Shown here: piece after piece, positions 1-11,145 of the stretch
Position numbering within the stretch: the stretch's first letter is position 1
Layout of the letters: the number at the start of each line of letters is the position of its first letter
Notes under the pieces: generated by a model
Databases searched by the model: none
Seen by the model: only the letters and a program-made list of their open reading frames with translations
What the model was told of the DNA's origin: nothing
NCBI GenBank assembly: GCA_018907035.1
Contig: JACCIC010000358.1
Location: 62,001-126,000 of the forward strand
Length of the DNA: 64,000 nucleotides
Direction: 5' to 3'
From: Sycobia sp. Sy_11
Taxonomy: Eukaryota; Arthropoda; Insecta; Hymenoptera; Epichrysomallidae
Made by a program: the position numbers and the translations under genes

Positions 1-417
1 GGTCACTAGTTCTTGTTTCATCCATAGCAGCCCACTAAACATCGTGGCTCCAGATTACCTCCAAAGTATGCCCATACGATATGCGTGTATGTGTACCGAT
101 TGTCGCCCAAGTACAAGACATTCTAAGTCCAGATTGAATCCACGATTTGGAGCCACGACGTGTAGGTAATCTACGCGTGTGGAATGGATCCAGTCTGTCG
201 CCAAACAGTCCGTAATGTGGGCGGATTTTGAATACGTATGTATGTGTGTAGGTGTGCGTACAATATATATATATATATAGAAATAAAACAAAATATTCTT
301 TTTTTTATTTAATATTTAATTTATTACAATACGTAAATAATTAAAAAACATAATAATACCTATATGAAATAATATAAAATAATATAATATAATGTATTGT
401 AATATAATATACATATA

Positions 418-477
<60 letters not shown>

Positions 478-483
478 TTAAAA
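1..483. other. Unassigned AT-rich left edge
   Basis: No gene is seen. Two short blocks near 41-60 and 150-175 are inverted partners of each other in two modules (GTGGCTCCA with TGGAGCCAC, and GATTACCT with AGGTAATC), but in permuted order. Short (TA)n runs lie near 263-279 and 425-472. The minus-strand open frame over 55..291 reads mostly through low-complexity sequence and is not supported as a gene. Confidence 0.5.
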
Positions 484-956
484 ATTGTATTTATGTCGAC
501 TGTTCAGAATGAAATTAATAAATATTTTTATCGGTCTTGCAGTTTTTATATTATAATATATTAGCTACAATAGTGACAGTCAGACTGTCCTTGCTTATAT
601 TCACCCATGTAGAGTCTGAAATAAAACTTATTACTACAATAAATTATATTAAAAATAAAAATAAAAATCTAATAATAAATAAAATAAAAATAATAAAAGC
701 AATATTCTATGTTAGTAAAGGACAAACTGACTGAACCCAGCACCTTAAATTTGGAATTACCTTGGTGTTCGACATTTCGAACCGCTACAGTTTAATTTAT
801 TTTTATTTTATTTTTATTTTTTATTTTTAATATAATTTATTGTAGTAATAAATTTTATTTCAGATTCTTCGGGGCTGACTATAAACAAGGATAGTCTGAC
901 TGTCATTATTTTAGCTAATATATTATATTATAAAGACTGCAAGACCGATGAAAATA

Positions 957-965
<9 letters not shown>
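484..965. mobile_element. Foldback MITE family 1, copy 1
   Basis: The left arm (about 514-665) and right arm (about 812-965) are inverted copies of each other. Both contain the blocks TATCGGTCTTGCAGT (or its variant), GACAGTCAGACT and TCTGAAATAAAA, with only scattered mismatches. The central 150 bp carries TTCGAAATGTCG on the minus strand, a core shared with the copy at 52628..53116. (TA)n tracts flank both ends. There is no coding capacity, which fits a non-autonomous terminal-inverted-repeat element. A shortened single-arm copy lies at 45483..45645. The superfamily is not identified. Confidence 0.75.
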
Positions 966-1008
<43 letters not shown>

Positions 1009-1050
1009 TTATATATATATTTGCATATATTTATATATATATATATATAT
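965..1050. repeat. (TA)n microsatellite
   Basis: Near-perfect TA dinucleotides, interrupted around 1005-1030. The tract abuts the right arm of the preceding foldback element. Confidence 0.9.
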
Positions 1051-1399
1051 TATATTATATTACATGTAACGGGGTGCTTATCTAAGAAATTCCCGGTAAA
1101 AGCAACCGTTAACAGAGGTGTAAAGAACCCCAAACGGATTAGATTGTTTTAAAAACAATTTTGGTAGACCGTAGGTTCTTTACTATTATTTTTCGGACTT
1201 AACTCTTAACCTGGAATGTATTTATTTTTAAATTATATTAACAATAAATTATATTAATAGATTATTAATGATCCAGGAAAGGATGGGTTAATTATCAGGT
1301 ACAGGAGGAATATTATGATATTTTCTATTACTAATAATAAGAAAAAGAAAGTTAATTTAGTTGAATAGAAAAAGAAATTTTAAGATTTATTAAATTATA

Positions 1400-2687
1400 T
1401 CAGGTATGTGAATAAGTCTTTCCCGTTTTTTTTTTCAAATTTTGAGCCTTTATTGTGAAAAAATGGTTACAAATGAATTATTGAAAGTATTGGCCATCGC
1501 TAGCTACAACTTTTTCCCATCTTTCTGGCAACATACGAATCCCGTTGCGAAAAAATTCGACCGGTTTGGCCTCTATCCAGTCATCCACCCATTTTTTGGC
1601 TTCCTCGTAGGAATGGAAGTGCTGGTCAGCTAGGCCATGCGTCATCGATCTGAAGAGATGGTAATCAGACGGAGCAACGTCTGGACTATACGGCGGGTGG
1701 GGTAGGACTTCCCATTTGAGCGTTTCTAAGTATGTTTTCACCGGCGGTGCAACATGTGGGCGAGCATTGTCATGTTGCAAAATAACTTTGTCGTGCCTGT
1801 CGGAGTATTGTGGCCGTTTTTCTCGCAGTGCGCGGCTCAAACGCATCAATTGTCGTCGATAGACCTCGCCTGTGATCCTTTCATTCGGTTTCAGAAGCTC
1901 ATAGTAAACCACACCTAGCTGGTCCCACCATATACAGAGCATGAGCTTGGCGCCATGAATATTTGGTTTGGCCGTCGATGATGATGCATGGCCGGGTAGT
2001 TCCCATGATTTTCTTCGCTTCGGATTATCGTAACGTATCCACTTTTCATCGCCAGTCACGATACGATGCAGAAAACCCTTTCTTTTATGTCGCTGAAGCA
2101 GCTGTTCGCAAGTGAAAAAACGCCGTTCGACGTCTCTCAGCTTCAGTTCGTACGGCACCCAATTTCCTTGCTTTTGGATCATTCCCATGGCTTTCAAACG
2201 CTTAGAAATGGTTGTTTGGTCAACTCCCAATGCTTCAGCAAGTTCTTCTTGCGTTTGACAAGAATCTTCATCAAGCAAAGTTGCCAATTCTCGATCTTCA
2301 AAGATTTGCGGCCGCCCGGAACGCTCCTTGTCTTCCACGTCGAAATCACCGCTTTTGAAGCGTCGAAACCATCCGCGAACACTTGAATCATCGACACAAC
2401 CATCTCCATAAGCCTCCTGAAGCAATCGATGCGTCTCGGCAGCAGATTTCTTCAAATTGAACCAATAAAGTGAAACTTCCCGCAAATGACGTCGACTCGG
2501 CTCAAATTTCGACATTTTCACGATATCAAAAATTTATGATGCGAAAAAATTTTAACTAATGTGTTAGTATGAAATTGTTGACATATGAATAAGCTTTGAT
2601 TATGACATATGTAATCATTGAATACTCGCACAGTATTGGTGGCGCCATCTCTTACAAAAAACGGGAAAGACTTATTCACACTCCTAA
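1400..2687 (-). mobile_element. mariner transposon, complete copy
   Basis: This is a 1288-bp element bounded by TA dinucleotides at 1398-1399 and 2688-2689. Its terminal inverted repeats at 1402-1431 and 2656-2685 share GTGAATAAGTCTTTCCCG and differ at about two positions over 30 bp. The transposase gene inside is on the minus strand and open throughout. Length, TA duplication and repeats are typical of mariner elements. A second copy in opposite orientation is at 39300..40585. Confidence 0.95.
1478..2521 (-). CDS. mariner transposase (DD34D)
   Basis: This 347-residue open frame encodes a cut-and-paste DNA transposase that would act in the nucleus, binding the terminal repeats and joining ends to TA targets. 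The N-terminal part (about residues 1-120) is the helix-turn-helix DNA-binding region. The linker motif WVPYEL is at 121-126. The catalytic triad is visible: D158 in GDEKW, D251 in HDNARPH and D286 in SPDVAPSDYH, with 34 residues between the last two. Full length matches the family (about 345 residues), and there are no internal stops. The true start may be the second ATG at 2513-2515 (MSKFEPS). Because the frame and both terminal repeats are intact, the copy may be active or recently active; activity itself is inference. It is nearly identical to the damaged copy at 39466..40509. Confidence 0.93.
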   Translation of the reverse strand: MKMSKFEPSRRHLREVSLYWFNLKKSAAETHRLLQEAYGDGCVDDSSVRGWFRRFKSGDFDVEDKERSGRPQIFEDRELATLLDEDSCQTQEELAEALGVDQTTISKRLKAMGMIQKQGNWVPYELKLRDVERRFFTCEQLLQRHKRKGFLHRIVTGDEKWIRYDNPKRRKSWELPGHASSSTAKPNIHGAKLMLCIWWDQLGVVYYELLKPNERITGEVYRRQLMRLSRALREKRPQYSDRHDKVILQHDNARPHVAPPVKTYLETLKWEVLPHPPYSPDVAPSDYHLFRSMTHGLADQHFHSYEEAKKWVDDWIEAKPVEFFRNGIRMLPERWEKVVASDGQYFQ

Positions 2688-2699
2688 TATAAAATTATA

Positions 2700-3483
2700 A
2701 TAAATAATATACTACCCCTACCTAATTTACACCCGCGCTATGGTAACGCACGTTTCCGTTCAAACACGGTGTGAGTGAGAAAAATTTATAAGTATAACAG
2801 AGAAATAAAGCAAGAGCGCCGCCTTAGGAGGAACAAGAAGAACTACTACTGAAAGCTGCGTGCGCGCTTGTTGCTCTTATGACTACTATTCTATGCTATT
2901 ATCTCTCCAGTTCTCTCACACTTTATTTCGCTAAGCTAAATTTTCACGATAATTAAATTATTATACAAATTGCGCTTTACTAAATAAAACCAATAAAGAA
3001 ACTATGATATTATTTAACGAAACCTAAAGAAATAAATATTAAGAAGATCCACCAACCTTAGGAAACAACGCCGAAAATTTTCCACCGAACGTTGATCAAA
3101 AAACTTAGCCTTCAGACTTTCTTCACGATGGGAACTCATCTTAGTTTTTTTGTAAAAAAAACTATCGGCCGGTTGAACAATTAGTATGGTTAAATTTCTG
3201 AGAACTTCTACACTCTTATTTTCACCGGGAAAATATTCGAAATTGATATCTTAGCCCAGGTACCTTGTAATTTGTTACTTTATAACTACACGATACTTGC
3301 ACTTCAACTTTTATTCAAAACTATATTAAACTATATTAAATTAAAAATTATTCTCCTTCTCTCTCTCTATCTCTCTCTCTCTCTCTCTTTCCCTTTTTCC
3401 CTCCTTTTTTCCTCATTATTATTAGTAACTAACATGTATATGGTAATGTAACCTATACATGTTACATACAATACATTATATTT
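2700..3483. other. Intergenic stretch with one candidate short exon
   Basis: No secure gene. A minus-strand ATG at 3137-3139 opens a frame of about 28 codons (MSSHREESLKAKF...) that ends near 3056 at an AAG|GTTGGT donor-like site, so it could be a first coding exon. A CT-rich tract lies at 3356-3390. A more GC-rich, partly palindromic patch is at 2740-2960. Confidence 0.3.
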
Positions 3484-5060
3484 TTATTTTAGGACATTTC
3501 TTCTCAATATTCTAGTCCATCCTCTTGGTCTTGTACTTGTTCCTAAATCTTCAGTTTTAATTTCTATTCTATCTTTTGGTTGTTTGGATATTAGAGCATA
3601 CACCTGACTCCTATCTTTCTTGTTATTTTAATTTCTTTATTACCATTTGCATCTGCTACTATTTGTCGTTGTTCAATATTTCGACCTGGTCTCGTTACAA
3701 TTTGAGTAGAAATAGAACATGCAATAGACCTTTCAATGCTATGTGGGTTTGATGGAGCTTGCCAAATGTTTGCCAGTTGGTCAGTATTTATTCTGAATTA
3801 TGAAATGAATAATTACGTTCAGAAATGGTAAATATTTTATTGTTTATATTTGTACGGTACAATGAATTACTTACCTTTCGATCTTTACTATCGATATCAG
3901 AATCTAATTTTTGACTATTTGATGGTATTTCAGAAGAAGACTAATAACTCCCAACAAAGATTTTTTCCACTAAATTTTATATTTAAAAAATCTTCAATTA
4001 TTTATAAAAGCTTTAATAAAAAGTATATTTAAAAGATTATGAATTTAAAATATGAGGTAATCACAAATGAACCTTGAGTTTGAATCATCATCGGGTGTCA
4101 AAGCTTCATCACGAGGACTCTTTTTATCAAAATTTTCTGACATTGGCAATGTATTCGAATAATCATCTACTTTTATAATAAAAATGAACTTATTATTAAA
4201 TTAATTAATTGAAAATAGAATGTATTAATATAATATATAAGAAAATTTGTATATATTATATATATATATATATTATATATATATAATATATAATAAACTT
4301 TGTATATATTATATATACTTTATATTATATACAATATATAATAAAATTTGAAAAAGTTTCTGGCATTAAAAATGAAAAAAATATTTTAAAGAAATTCTTT
4401 TTATTAACAGTATTATGAAAATAAAATTATCTAAGTCTTTTCTGATGAAAATTTAGCAAAAGAAAATTAAATATTTAATACGCTTCATATTGTACAATAA
4501 GATTCTTAATTTTGTTTCTAATCGTACAATAATTTAAGTTATTATAATAAATGATACAATTCTCTAACTTATAATAAAAACGGCAAAAAATGTATTTTAT
4601 ATAATCATTGTTTAACTCTTCATTCATTATTCTATTACGTATTTCTATTTGTTAAATTTAATGAATTAATATTTTAATATTCAACAAGATATCTTTACAG
4701 ATTTTAAAATAAATAACATTAATATACAGCTACTAACTTTGAAAAATTCATTTCCAAATCCAATAAAACCACCAAAAAAATTTCACATTAAATCATTCAT
4801 TTAGGTTTCAAAAAAACGAGTCATCTCAGAAGGATCGGTGATTATTTTAAAGTGATATCGACTATTTGGCTCTTAACTATATACCAGGACAAAAATATGA
4901 TTATTAACTAATAATCAAAACAAATAATTATAACTAATGCCTAAGTAATATCTGTAGTTATTGACATCGTCTTCATTATCATTGTTTTGCCCAATTGGAT
5001 TTCTGAAACTCTTTCTGTAGTCCATCTTCATGCAATCTACAATCCGTATACGAGGTGTAC
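3484..5060 (-). CDS. Unidentified multi-exon gene or gene relic
   Basis: Several minus-strand blocks read like exons of one protein that I do not recognise. From upstream to downstream they are: about 4930-5035 (contains KMDYRKSFRNPIGQ and an acidic NDNEDDV run), about 4810-4875 (SRYHFKIITDPSEMTRFFE), 4073-4169 (acidic, DEALTPDDDSNS), 3875-3940 (ends at a good GTAAGT donor) and a last block at 3484-3792 (acceptor before 3792; contains LANIWQAPSNPHSIERS and ends RPRGWTRILRRNV before TAA at 3484-3486). The last block needs a one-base shift near 3610 to stay open, and the phases of the 4073-4169 and 3875-3940 blocks do not match as I placed them. It may therefore be a pseudogene, or the boundaries may be wrong. 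No domain is assigned. Confidence 0.3.
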
Positions 5061-5589
5061 ATATACACAAACTTAATTATAACTAAATTAGAACTTATTT
5101 TAAATAAATAAATAAATAAATATATAAATATATATATTATAATATATTCTATATCGCTAATATAAAATATAATATATAAATTTACCGATGTTTCCGTAAA
5201 GCGTTATAAGACGTGCTAATTGCAAGAATGCGCAGTGTTATAAATATGCATGCATCAACAAAATATGTATAAATTATCTATATTTTAATATACGTAGACA
5301 CGCTGCCATCTATTGCATTAAAACATAATTTGGGAAACATTATCTATAAAATTAGCACAAGCCAAGCGTTCTTCCAGAATGGAAAATCATGTGTCTCATT
5401 TGGACCGATGCTGAAAGCACGATTGGCTTCTCTAAAACGTGGATCAAATATGGAAACAGATAGGGCCCATACGCACATGTACACTGTACACATGTACACT
5501 GGAGCCCAACCGTGAGGAGCACGCGCTGCTATCGGGAAGCCATAGTTTCCTAGATACAACACAGTCGTTTTTTGTCTCCCACCGTTCAC
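5061..5589. other. Unassigned AT-rich stretch
   Basis: Mostly A/T-rich sequence with short (TA)n runs near 5100-5180. A weak coding-like patch on the minus strand near 5190-5250 (LQLARLITLYGNI, followed by a GTAAAT donor-like site) might be an upstream exon of the 3484..5060 locus. A near-palindrome ACATGTACACTGTACACATG lies around 5475-5500. Confidence 0.3.
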
Positions 5590-5821
5590 TATGTTTTGCT
5601 TTGATAAATCACTGACTTTGATCCAATCGATCTTAGCCCTAGGGCTTTTAAAGCAGCTTGGCTATCTGTCTAAATAGTTGCCTTTTTCAGGTTTCTATTC
5701 TTCAATAGTTTCGCCGTCGTTTTAACAGCTAAGATTTCTGCCTGCAATACACTGCATTTATCGTTGAGTTTGTATGACTTTTGGACTTACATTTGTTCTG
5801 AGTAAATTCCTATGCCTGTTT

Positions 5822-5845
<24 letters not shown>
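5590..5845 (-). pseudogene. LINE RNase H domain relic
   Basis: Minus-strand translation gives a recognisable piece of a retroelement-type RNase H domain: the block around QAEILAVKTTAKLL, with its metal-binding glutamate, followed by TDSQAALKALG with the catalytic aspartate. Two in-frame stops occur, and no reverse transcriptase is present next to it. It is an old fragment of an I/Jockey/LOA-type non-LTR element. A separate fragment of the same domain type is at 52250..52612. Confidence 0.7.

Positions 5846-5864
<19 letters not shown>
5825..5864. repeat. (TA)n microsatellite
   Basis: About 20 perfect TA units. Confidence 0.95.
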
Positions 5865-5867
<3 letters not shown>

Positions 5868-6007
5868 GCATCACAGTATGGAAGGTAAAGAGAGGCAATG
5901 GAAACACCGCTAAAATCGTGTCAAATTAAGCGAGCAGAATTTCCACTCCTTTTCTCTACTCTCCATGTTTACAATTCAGTTATTTAAACCAAAGGATGTG
6001 CCTCATG

Positions 6008-6060
6008 TGTGTATGTATGTATGTGTATGTATAGGTATGTGTATGTGTGTGTGTGTGTGT
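6008..6060. repeat. (TGTR)n / (ACAY)n microsatellite, 3' flank of a LINE
   Basis: Plus strand reads TGTATGTATG...TGTGTGTG; on the LINE's own (minus) strand this is an ACAY repeat. The LINE's poly(A) end abuts it at about 6061. Similar sequence resumes beyond the other end of the element at 9721. Confidence 0.85.
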
Positions 6061-6290
6061 TTTTTTATTAGGCGTAGGCAGAGTAAGCTCTGCACTAGTG
6101 GCCTCTCGAAACCAGCATCCCGCCGGAACTATCCGGGAATATTACTTCGGCAGGGCTGTTAGTTAGCCTATATAGCTCCTCTACTTATGACACTATCCTA
6201 CGTCCCCCATCCACACCAGTGATCAGATGTTCGGTGTTCGTTCTCTGCATCTTAAAATAGAATCAGCTAGCCTGGTTCATCCTGGGCCAT

Positions 6291-9255
6291 TCACCTAATT
6301 CTATCGGCATTTCTAAGTTTGATCATCACCGCTTTTGCGAAACTGGCTACTGCGTTCCAGTTTTCAGAAGATTCCAGCATTATTGATAGGATGCTCTCTC
6401 GTCTTATTGGCTTATTGATGATGTTCACCAAGTGCTCACGGTGTGTTCTAAAACGAGGGCAGCTCACTAATATATGCTCGGCATCCTCAACCAATGTCGG
6501 ACAGATGGGGCAGAAATCATTATTATCCAGATCAAAACGGTGGAAATAGAACCTAAAACAACCATGTCCAGTCAGCAACTGGGTTAGGTGGAAATCTAGT
6601 TCCCCATGTTTCCTGTTGATCTATCTGTCTATGTCTGGAAGGATACGATAAGTCCATCGGCCTTTGCTAGAATCGTTTCATCATTTTTGCCATATTTCTA
6701 TAGAACGATGACATTCCACGTTTTTGGCACCTGGTAGACAATCCACTGCGAACTTACATATGTTGTCCAGCCTAGCCAGTTCATCCTGCAGCTAAATCGA
6801 AAGGAAGAATTCCGGCAAGTACCTCAGCAGCGTCGGTGAATACTGTCCTGTAGCCACTAATAATACGTATACAGAAGCGGCGACGGGCTGCAATGGCCAG
6901 CTCACAATACGATGTAATTCCACATGCATGATGCCAGATTGACGCTGCATACAGGTTGACAGAATTAATAACATAAGCTAATAGCTTTCTCTGGGGTGGG
7001 CGTGGGCCACCAATGTTACGCATGAGCCGATACAAGGCAGCTGAAACTCGTTGCGCTTTTTCGCCACATATCTTTAGATGCTCTTTGAAGTTTAACCTGG
7101 CATCAAGCTGTACACCCAAGTATCGTAAAGATGGCGCAGAACTAATGCGGCAGCTACCAATTTTAAGAGTAATACTATCTACCTTCTTACGACTACTGAC
7201 AAGAACTACTTCTGTCTTGTGCTCCGCTAATTGTAGGCCAGCCGACTTAATCCATCTATTGATGTTGCTGATTGCCTCATTGGCATTTTCAGTGAGTTCA
7301 TCAAGTGTCTTAGCCGTTACTACTAGAGCGATATCGTCGGCGTACCCTACTGTTATTGAACCAGGCGGTTGTGGAATCCTCGACACGCCATCATACATAA
7401 TATTCCACAATATAGGTCCCATAACCAAGCCCTGAGGGACTCCCGCAGTAACCTTATGCGATACAATGCCTTCATCCGTTCGGTATAATATTACCCTATT
7501 CTCAAAGTAGCTGGCCACGACATTCTATAGATAACCAGGTAGTCCGAACTCTTTAAGTGAATTCATAATAGAAGACCAGCGCTCTGAATTAAAGGCATTC
7601 TTGACATCTAGAGTGACAATGGCGCAATACTGTTTAGTGCCACCTTTCCATCTCTTACCACTGATTGCATTTCTTGCGGTACACACTACCAGTTTAATAG
7701 CGTCGACTGTTGATTTTGATTTCCGAAATCCAAATTGGTGTGAGGATAAGTCGTGCAATCCTTCATTGAATGCTTCCAGTCGGCTACATATTATTTTTTC
7801 AAATATTTTACCTACCGAATCGAACATACACAATAGCCTGTATGATGACGGATTATCAAGTCGCTTATTGCCCTTAGGTAACAAAACTAACCTTTGAGTT
7901 TTCAAGCAATCAGGAAAAATACCCTCAAGAAGACAAGCTTTATATACTTTTAGAAATATAGATGGTTTCTTCTGTATCGCCAACTTAACTGCAGCATTAG
8001 GGATACCATCAGGGTCAGGGGCAGCATGGTCTCTAATCTTAGCGTAAGCATTATATAGCTCCATTTCTGTTATAGGAGGTATATCATCTGAGTGTTTCGT
8101 GCGCAGTACAGTTCCATGGGTGTCATTGGGAAAGAGAGCGGAAACAATCTTATCAACCAATACCGTGCTAGTGGATTGTATTGGTGCCCTACTCAATCGT
8201 GCCATGACTGTTTTGTATGGTCGTCCCCATAAGTCATTGTTGGCCTCTGCACACAGTTCAAGACAGCATCGACGCTTGCTAGCCTTAATGGCCTTGACAA
8301 GCGCTCTTTGTGCTTCTTTAAATAAACTATTAAACGTATCACGATGGGTGCGGGCTCTTGGGGCAAGTCTACGTGCGCGATGACATTGTTTGCGCAATCC
8401 TGCAATTTCATTTGTCCACCAGTAGACAGATTGGCGATGTTTAAATCAGCTCTTAGTCCTAGTCATCGAATCATCACATGCTTCAGAGATATGCTTCATG
8501 AGTGCATTTGCCAGATGGCCTGGTGCACCATATTCTAAACGCTCTTCTGATATTATAGTGGCGAACACTTCACAGTCTAGCGATCTGATGTTCCATTTCC
8601 GTGTGGGCATCCACTCATTGCACTTGTTCTTTACTTTCTTCTCTGCAATCTCGTACAAGATTGCCCTATGATCACTGTGGGTGTAAAGGTCGCTTACTCT
8701 CCAATTAAGGATCCGCTGAGTCAGGTCATCACTGGCGAATGTTACATCAATGACTGATTGTTTATCTCCCCTAATCAAAGTGGATTCAAATCCCTTATTA
8801 ACCACGTGGAGTTGAAGAGAATTACGGCCATCAAGCAGCATACTACCTCTGTTATTTGTTGAAGCGCTTCCCCAGGCTGTGGACCACGCGTTAAAATCAC
8901 CAGCGATTAATAATGGTTTCTTGTTCATGGCTTCATCAACTAATTTAGCTACAAAGATTTCAAACTGCTTGTCCGTCAAGCTTGGAGGAGCATATACACT
9001 AAAGACGTATATTTCTTGTATTTTAGCCCAGGATATCAATTCGCTCCGATGACTCGACTGCTTTAGTACCTGCCTATTTTGACCAATCCAGAGGGCAGCT
9101 CTATTGCTTGTGTCACTTATCCAGCGCTGTGGTCTGTCCCTGTCACAATATGATTCGGAGATTACAGAAATGTCTATTCTTAGCTCCTTTATTGTCTATT
9201 TCAGCAGGTCATGAGCTGCTACACAATGGTTGGTATTCAGTTGGAGTATTCTCAT
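6291..9255 (-). pseudogene. R1-type ORF2: endonuclease and reverse transcriptase
   Basis: This ORF2 polyprotein nicks the target and reverse transcribes the element RNA. From ATG 9253-9255 the same frame runs to about 6784, interrupted by nonsense codons near 9196, at 8446-8448 and near 7522. A frameshift then leads to the last block, 6291-6578. The endonuclease region is about 8640-9255 (IAGDFNAWSTAWGS, SDHRAI). The reverse transcriptase spans about 7000-8100 (DPDGIPNAAVKLA, FGFRKSKSTVDAI, then GYADDIAL with the catalytic aspartates). The C-terminal Cys/His motif is CPICPTLVEDAEHILVSCP. Domain order and motifs place it in the R1 clade. The stops make it non-functional. Confidence 0.88.
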
Positions 9256-9593
9256 GTTTTATGTCTGTTTAAAAACTCCACAGTGATCGGGTACTTATAG
9301 CTGTATGCTGGATGGTGAATCTTCTTTTTTCCTTCACATTTACAGAGTAAACAGTAGGGCTCGTTTACACACAGCTTGGATAGATGGTCTTTTCCACCGC
9401 AGTGCCTGCAAAGTTTAGTTCTGTCAGGGCCCGAGCACATGACCGCTAAATGGCCAGTCTGCCAACATCTGAAGCAGCGCTTTGTTTCTGTTTTTTTTCG
9501 AACTCTGCAGCTGATCCATCCGATTCGAACATGCCCTGCACGTAGTAACTCAGCTGCGTGGCTATATGGTACAGACACCACCGCTCCCTATTA
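9252..9593 (-). pseudogene. R1-type ORF1 (gag) C-terminus with CCHC knuckles
   Basis: This encodes the RNA-binding tail of the LINE's ORF1 protein, which coats element RNA. The frame contains RAGHVRIGWISCRVR, then knuckle one (CFRCWQTGHLAVMC), knuckle two (CRHCGGKDHLSKLC) and a partial third (CLLCKCEGK...H), as is usual in the R1 clade. Upstream reading continues towards 9720 only across a frameshift near 9590, so the N-terminal two thirds of gag are missing or scrambled. The stop TGA (9252-9254) overlaps the ORF2 ATG (9253-9255) as ATGA, an arrangement compatible with termination-reinitiation. Confidence 0.8.
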
Positions 9594-9720
9594 GCTTTTT
9601 CTGTCCGCCCTGAGTATTTTATTTCCTCAGTGCCCTCTACAAATTGTAGCGAGCCATCCCCTATCCGCAACCTGGGGAGGACGCCAGATGAGAGAAAGCA
9701 ACAAAACTCCACACTGGGGT

Positions 9721-9875
9721 GTATATATATGTGTGTATGTGTATATATATATATATATATACACATACACTATATATGTATGTATGTCTTACTTTCTTGC
9801 GAAGAAAACTTCTGGTGTGAGAAAACTGCAAGGATGTATGTGTATGTACGTATATGTATGTATATGTATATAATC
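9721..9875. repeat. (TATG/TG)n microsatellite, 5' flank of the LINE
   Basis: TATG, TG and TA units with interruptions. The sequence from 9721 to about 9775 resembles the other side of the LINE at 6008-6060, consistent with insertion into one simple-repeat tract. Confidence 0.8.
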
Positions 9876-10004
9876 TCGTTCTTGGCGCATTTAGCACGTA
9901 CCATGGTGCATTTCCGAAACAGGACAGGCCTCTGCCTTTTCAACCACTCGGAGCGCTAGGGACCGAAGCATCTGCCAAGCGGCTGTATTTATGCCACTTG
10001 AACT

Positions 10005-10052
<48 letters not shown>

Positions 10053-11028
10053 CGGTTCCTAATTTAGCCAGGTCGGAAAATAAACTCGATTTTCATTTTC
10101 TTCCCACGGCTTTATTTTATTTATTTTACGTATTACAATGTCTCTCTCTCTCTCTCTCTCTTTCTCGCCTTCTCTCAATTGCGACGAAGAACGCACATTT
10201 CCCCACCAGAAAAAGGCATTCTGTCCTCGACATTTGAACTGTTCACAGCGACTTCCCGTGCAAACTCGTATTATTTTCTACGTACTTTATTTTCATCGTA
10301 AGTTGCCGTTCGTTAGCATAATTCGCGCGTGTTACAATACGCTAGGTCGCTTACGTAGTTTTTCCTACGAACTGTGCGCTACTTAGTGATTGTCATGCGC
10401 ATTAAAACCTTTACAATATTGCCAATATCGACGAGTGTATATCCATACACGTGTATTATGCATATTTTGCGACGTAAGAATATTGTAAAACTGTGGCAGT
10501 TAGGCGAGCTGTCTGCTAGTGTGAATCAGTGAACTTGGCAATCAGGCCTTATTGAGATCCACTCCTGTGCGGATCTTTGAGGGACTTCTCGAGCGGCTTT
10601 TGGACCCGTTTACTACCGTGCTTGTCAAGGGCTGTCCCCGTTTTCTAAGACGTTAGGAGTCACCACGTAGCGTAAGAGGATTGGCAGAAGATCCCTTTCA
10701 CTTTAGCCTCATCTCTAACGCGCCAGAATTTACTTGGTAAGAGAGCTCTGGAAATTTATTATAGTTATAAGTGACCTTTTGCTTTCGCGTATATATTATT
10801 CTGTCTATAAATTCAAATATTTTCTAATCTATTGTATTACTTTTGTCCAATATAAAGACATAAATATTGTAGATTAATTTTACGGCTTTTTCCTCCACTT
10901 ACTGAGTGGAGGTTTTTTATGCCTTTTTATTTTTACAATTAAATTTAATATATAGCATAATTGACGATCGTATTTATTTCACCCTTTCTCTTAACACACA
11001 TTCTTATAAATATACTCATTTGTCTTTT
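9876..11028. other. Unassigned stretch, possible LTR-like pieces
   Basis: (TA)n at about 10006-10048 and (CT)n at 10139-10164. No gene is recognised; the plus-strand open frames here pass through low-complexity sequence. The part from 10500 to 10900 is less AT-rich and could belong to a solo LTR, but no partner copy is in the window. A perfect hairpin (CCTCCACT, TACTG, AGTGGAGG) followed by seven T lies at 10890-10918. Confidence 0.35.
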
Positions 11029-11029
11029 G

Positions 11030-11068
<39 letters not shown>

Positions 11069-11069
11069 G

Positions 11070-11140
<71 letters not shown>
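11029..11140. repeat. (ATT)n microsatellite, 5' flank of a LINE
   Basis: About 37 ATT units with a few GTT interruptions near 11067. It ends directly at the 5' end of an R1-clade LINE, and the same trinucleotide resumes after the LINE at 16993. Confidence 0.95.

Positions 11141-11145
<5 letters not shown>

Larger units (their letters stand above)
6061..9720 (-). mobile_element. R1-clade non-LTR retrotransposon in an ACAY repeat
   Basis: A minus-strand, 5'-truncated LINE. Order along its own strand: the C-terminal part of a gag-like ORF1 with zinc knuckles; ORF2 with endonuclease and reverse transcriptase; a C-terminal Cys/His region; a 3' UTR; and a short poly(A) at 6060-6069. It is flanked on both sides by TG/TATG microsatellite (6008-6060 and 9721-9775). 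R1-clade elements usually have sequence-specific targets, and the Waldo lineage is known to target ACAY repeats, so this is probably Waldo-like. Stops and one frameshift show it is dead. Confidence 0.85.

Noticed and set aside
10890..10918. Hairpin plus T-run that looks like a bacterial intrinsic terminator
   Set aside because: The window is clearly eukaryotic, with spliced genes and insect transposons. Such a hairpin has no terminator role here and is taken as coincidence or part of an LTR-like sequence.
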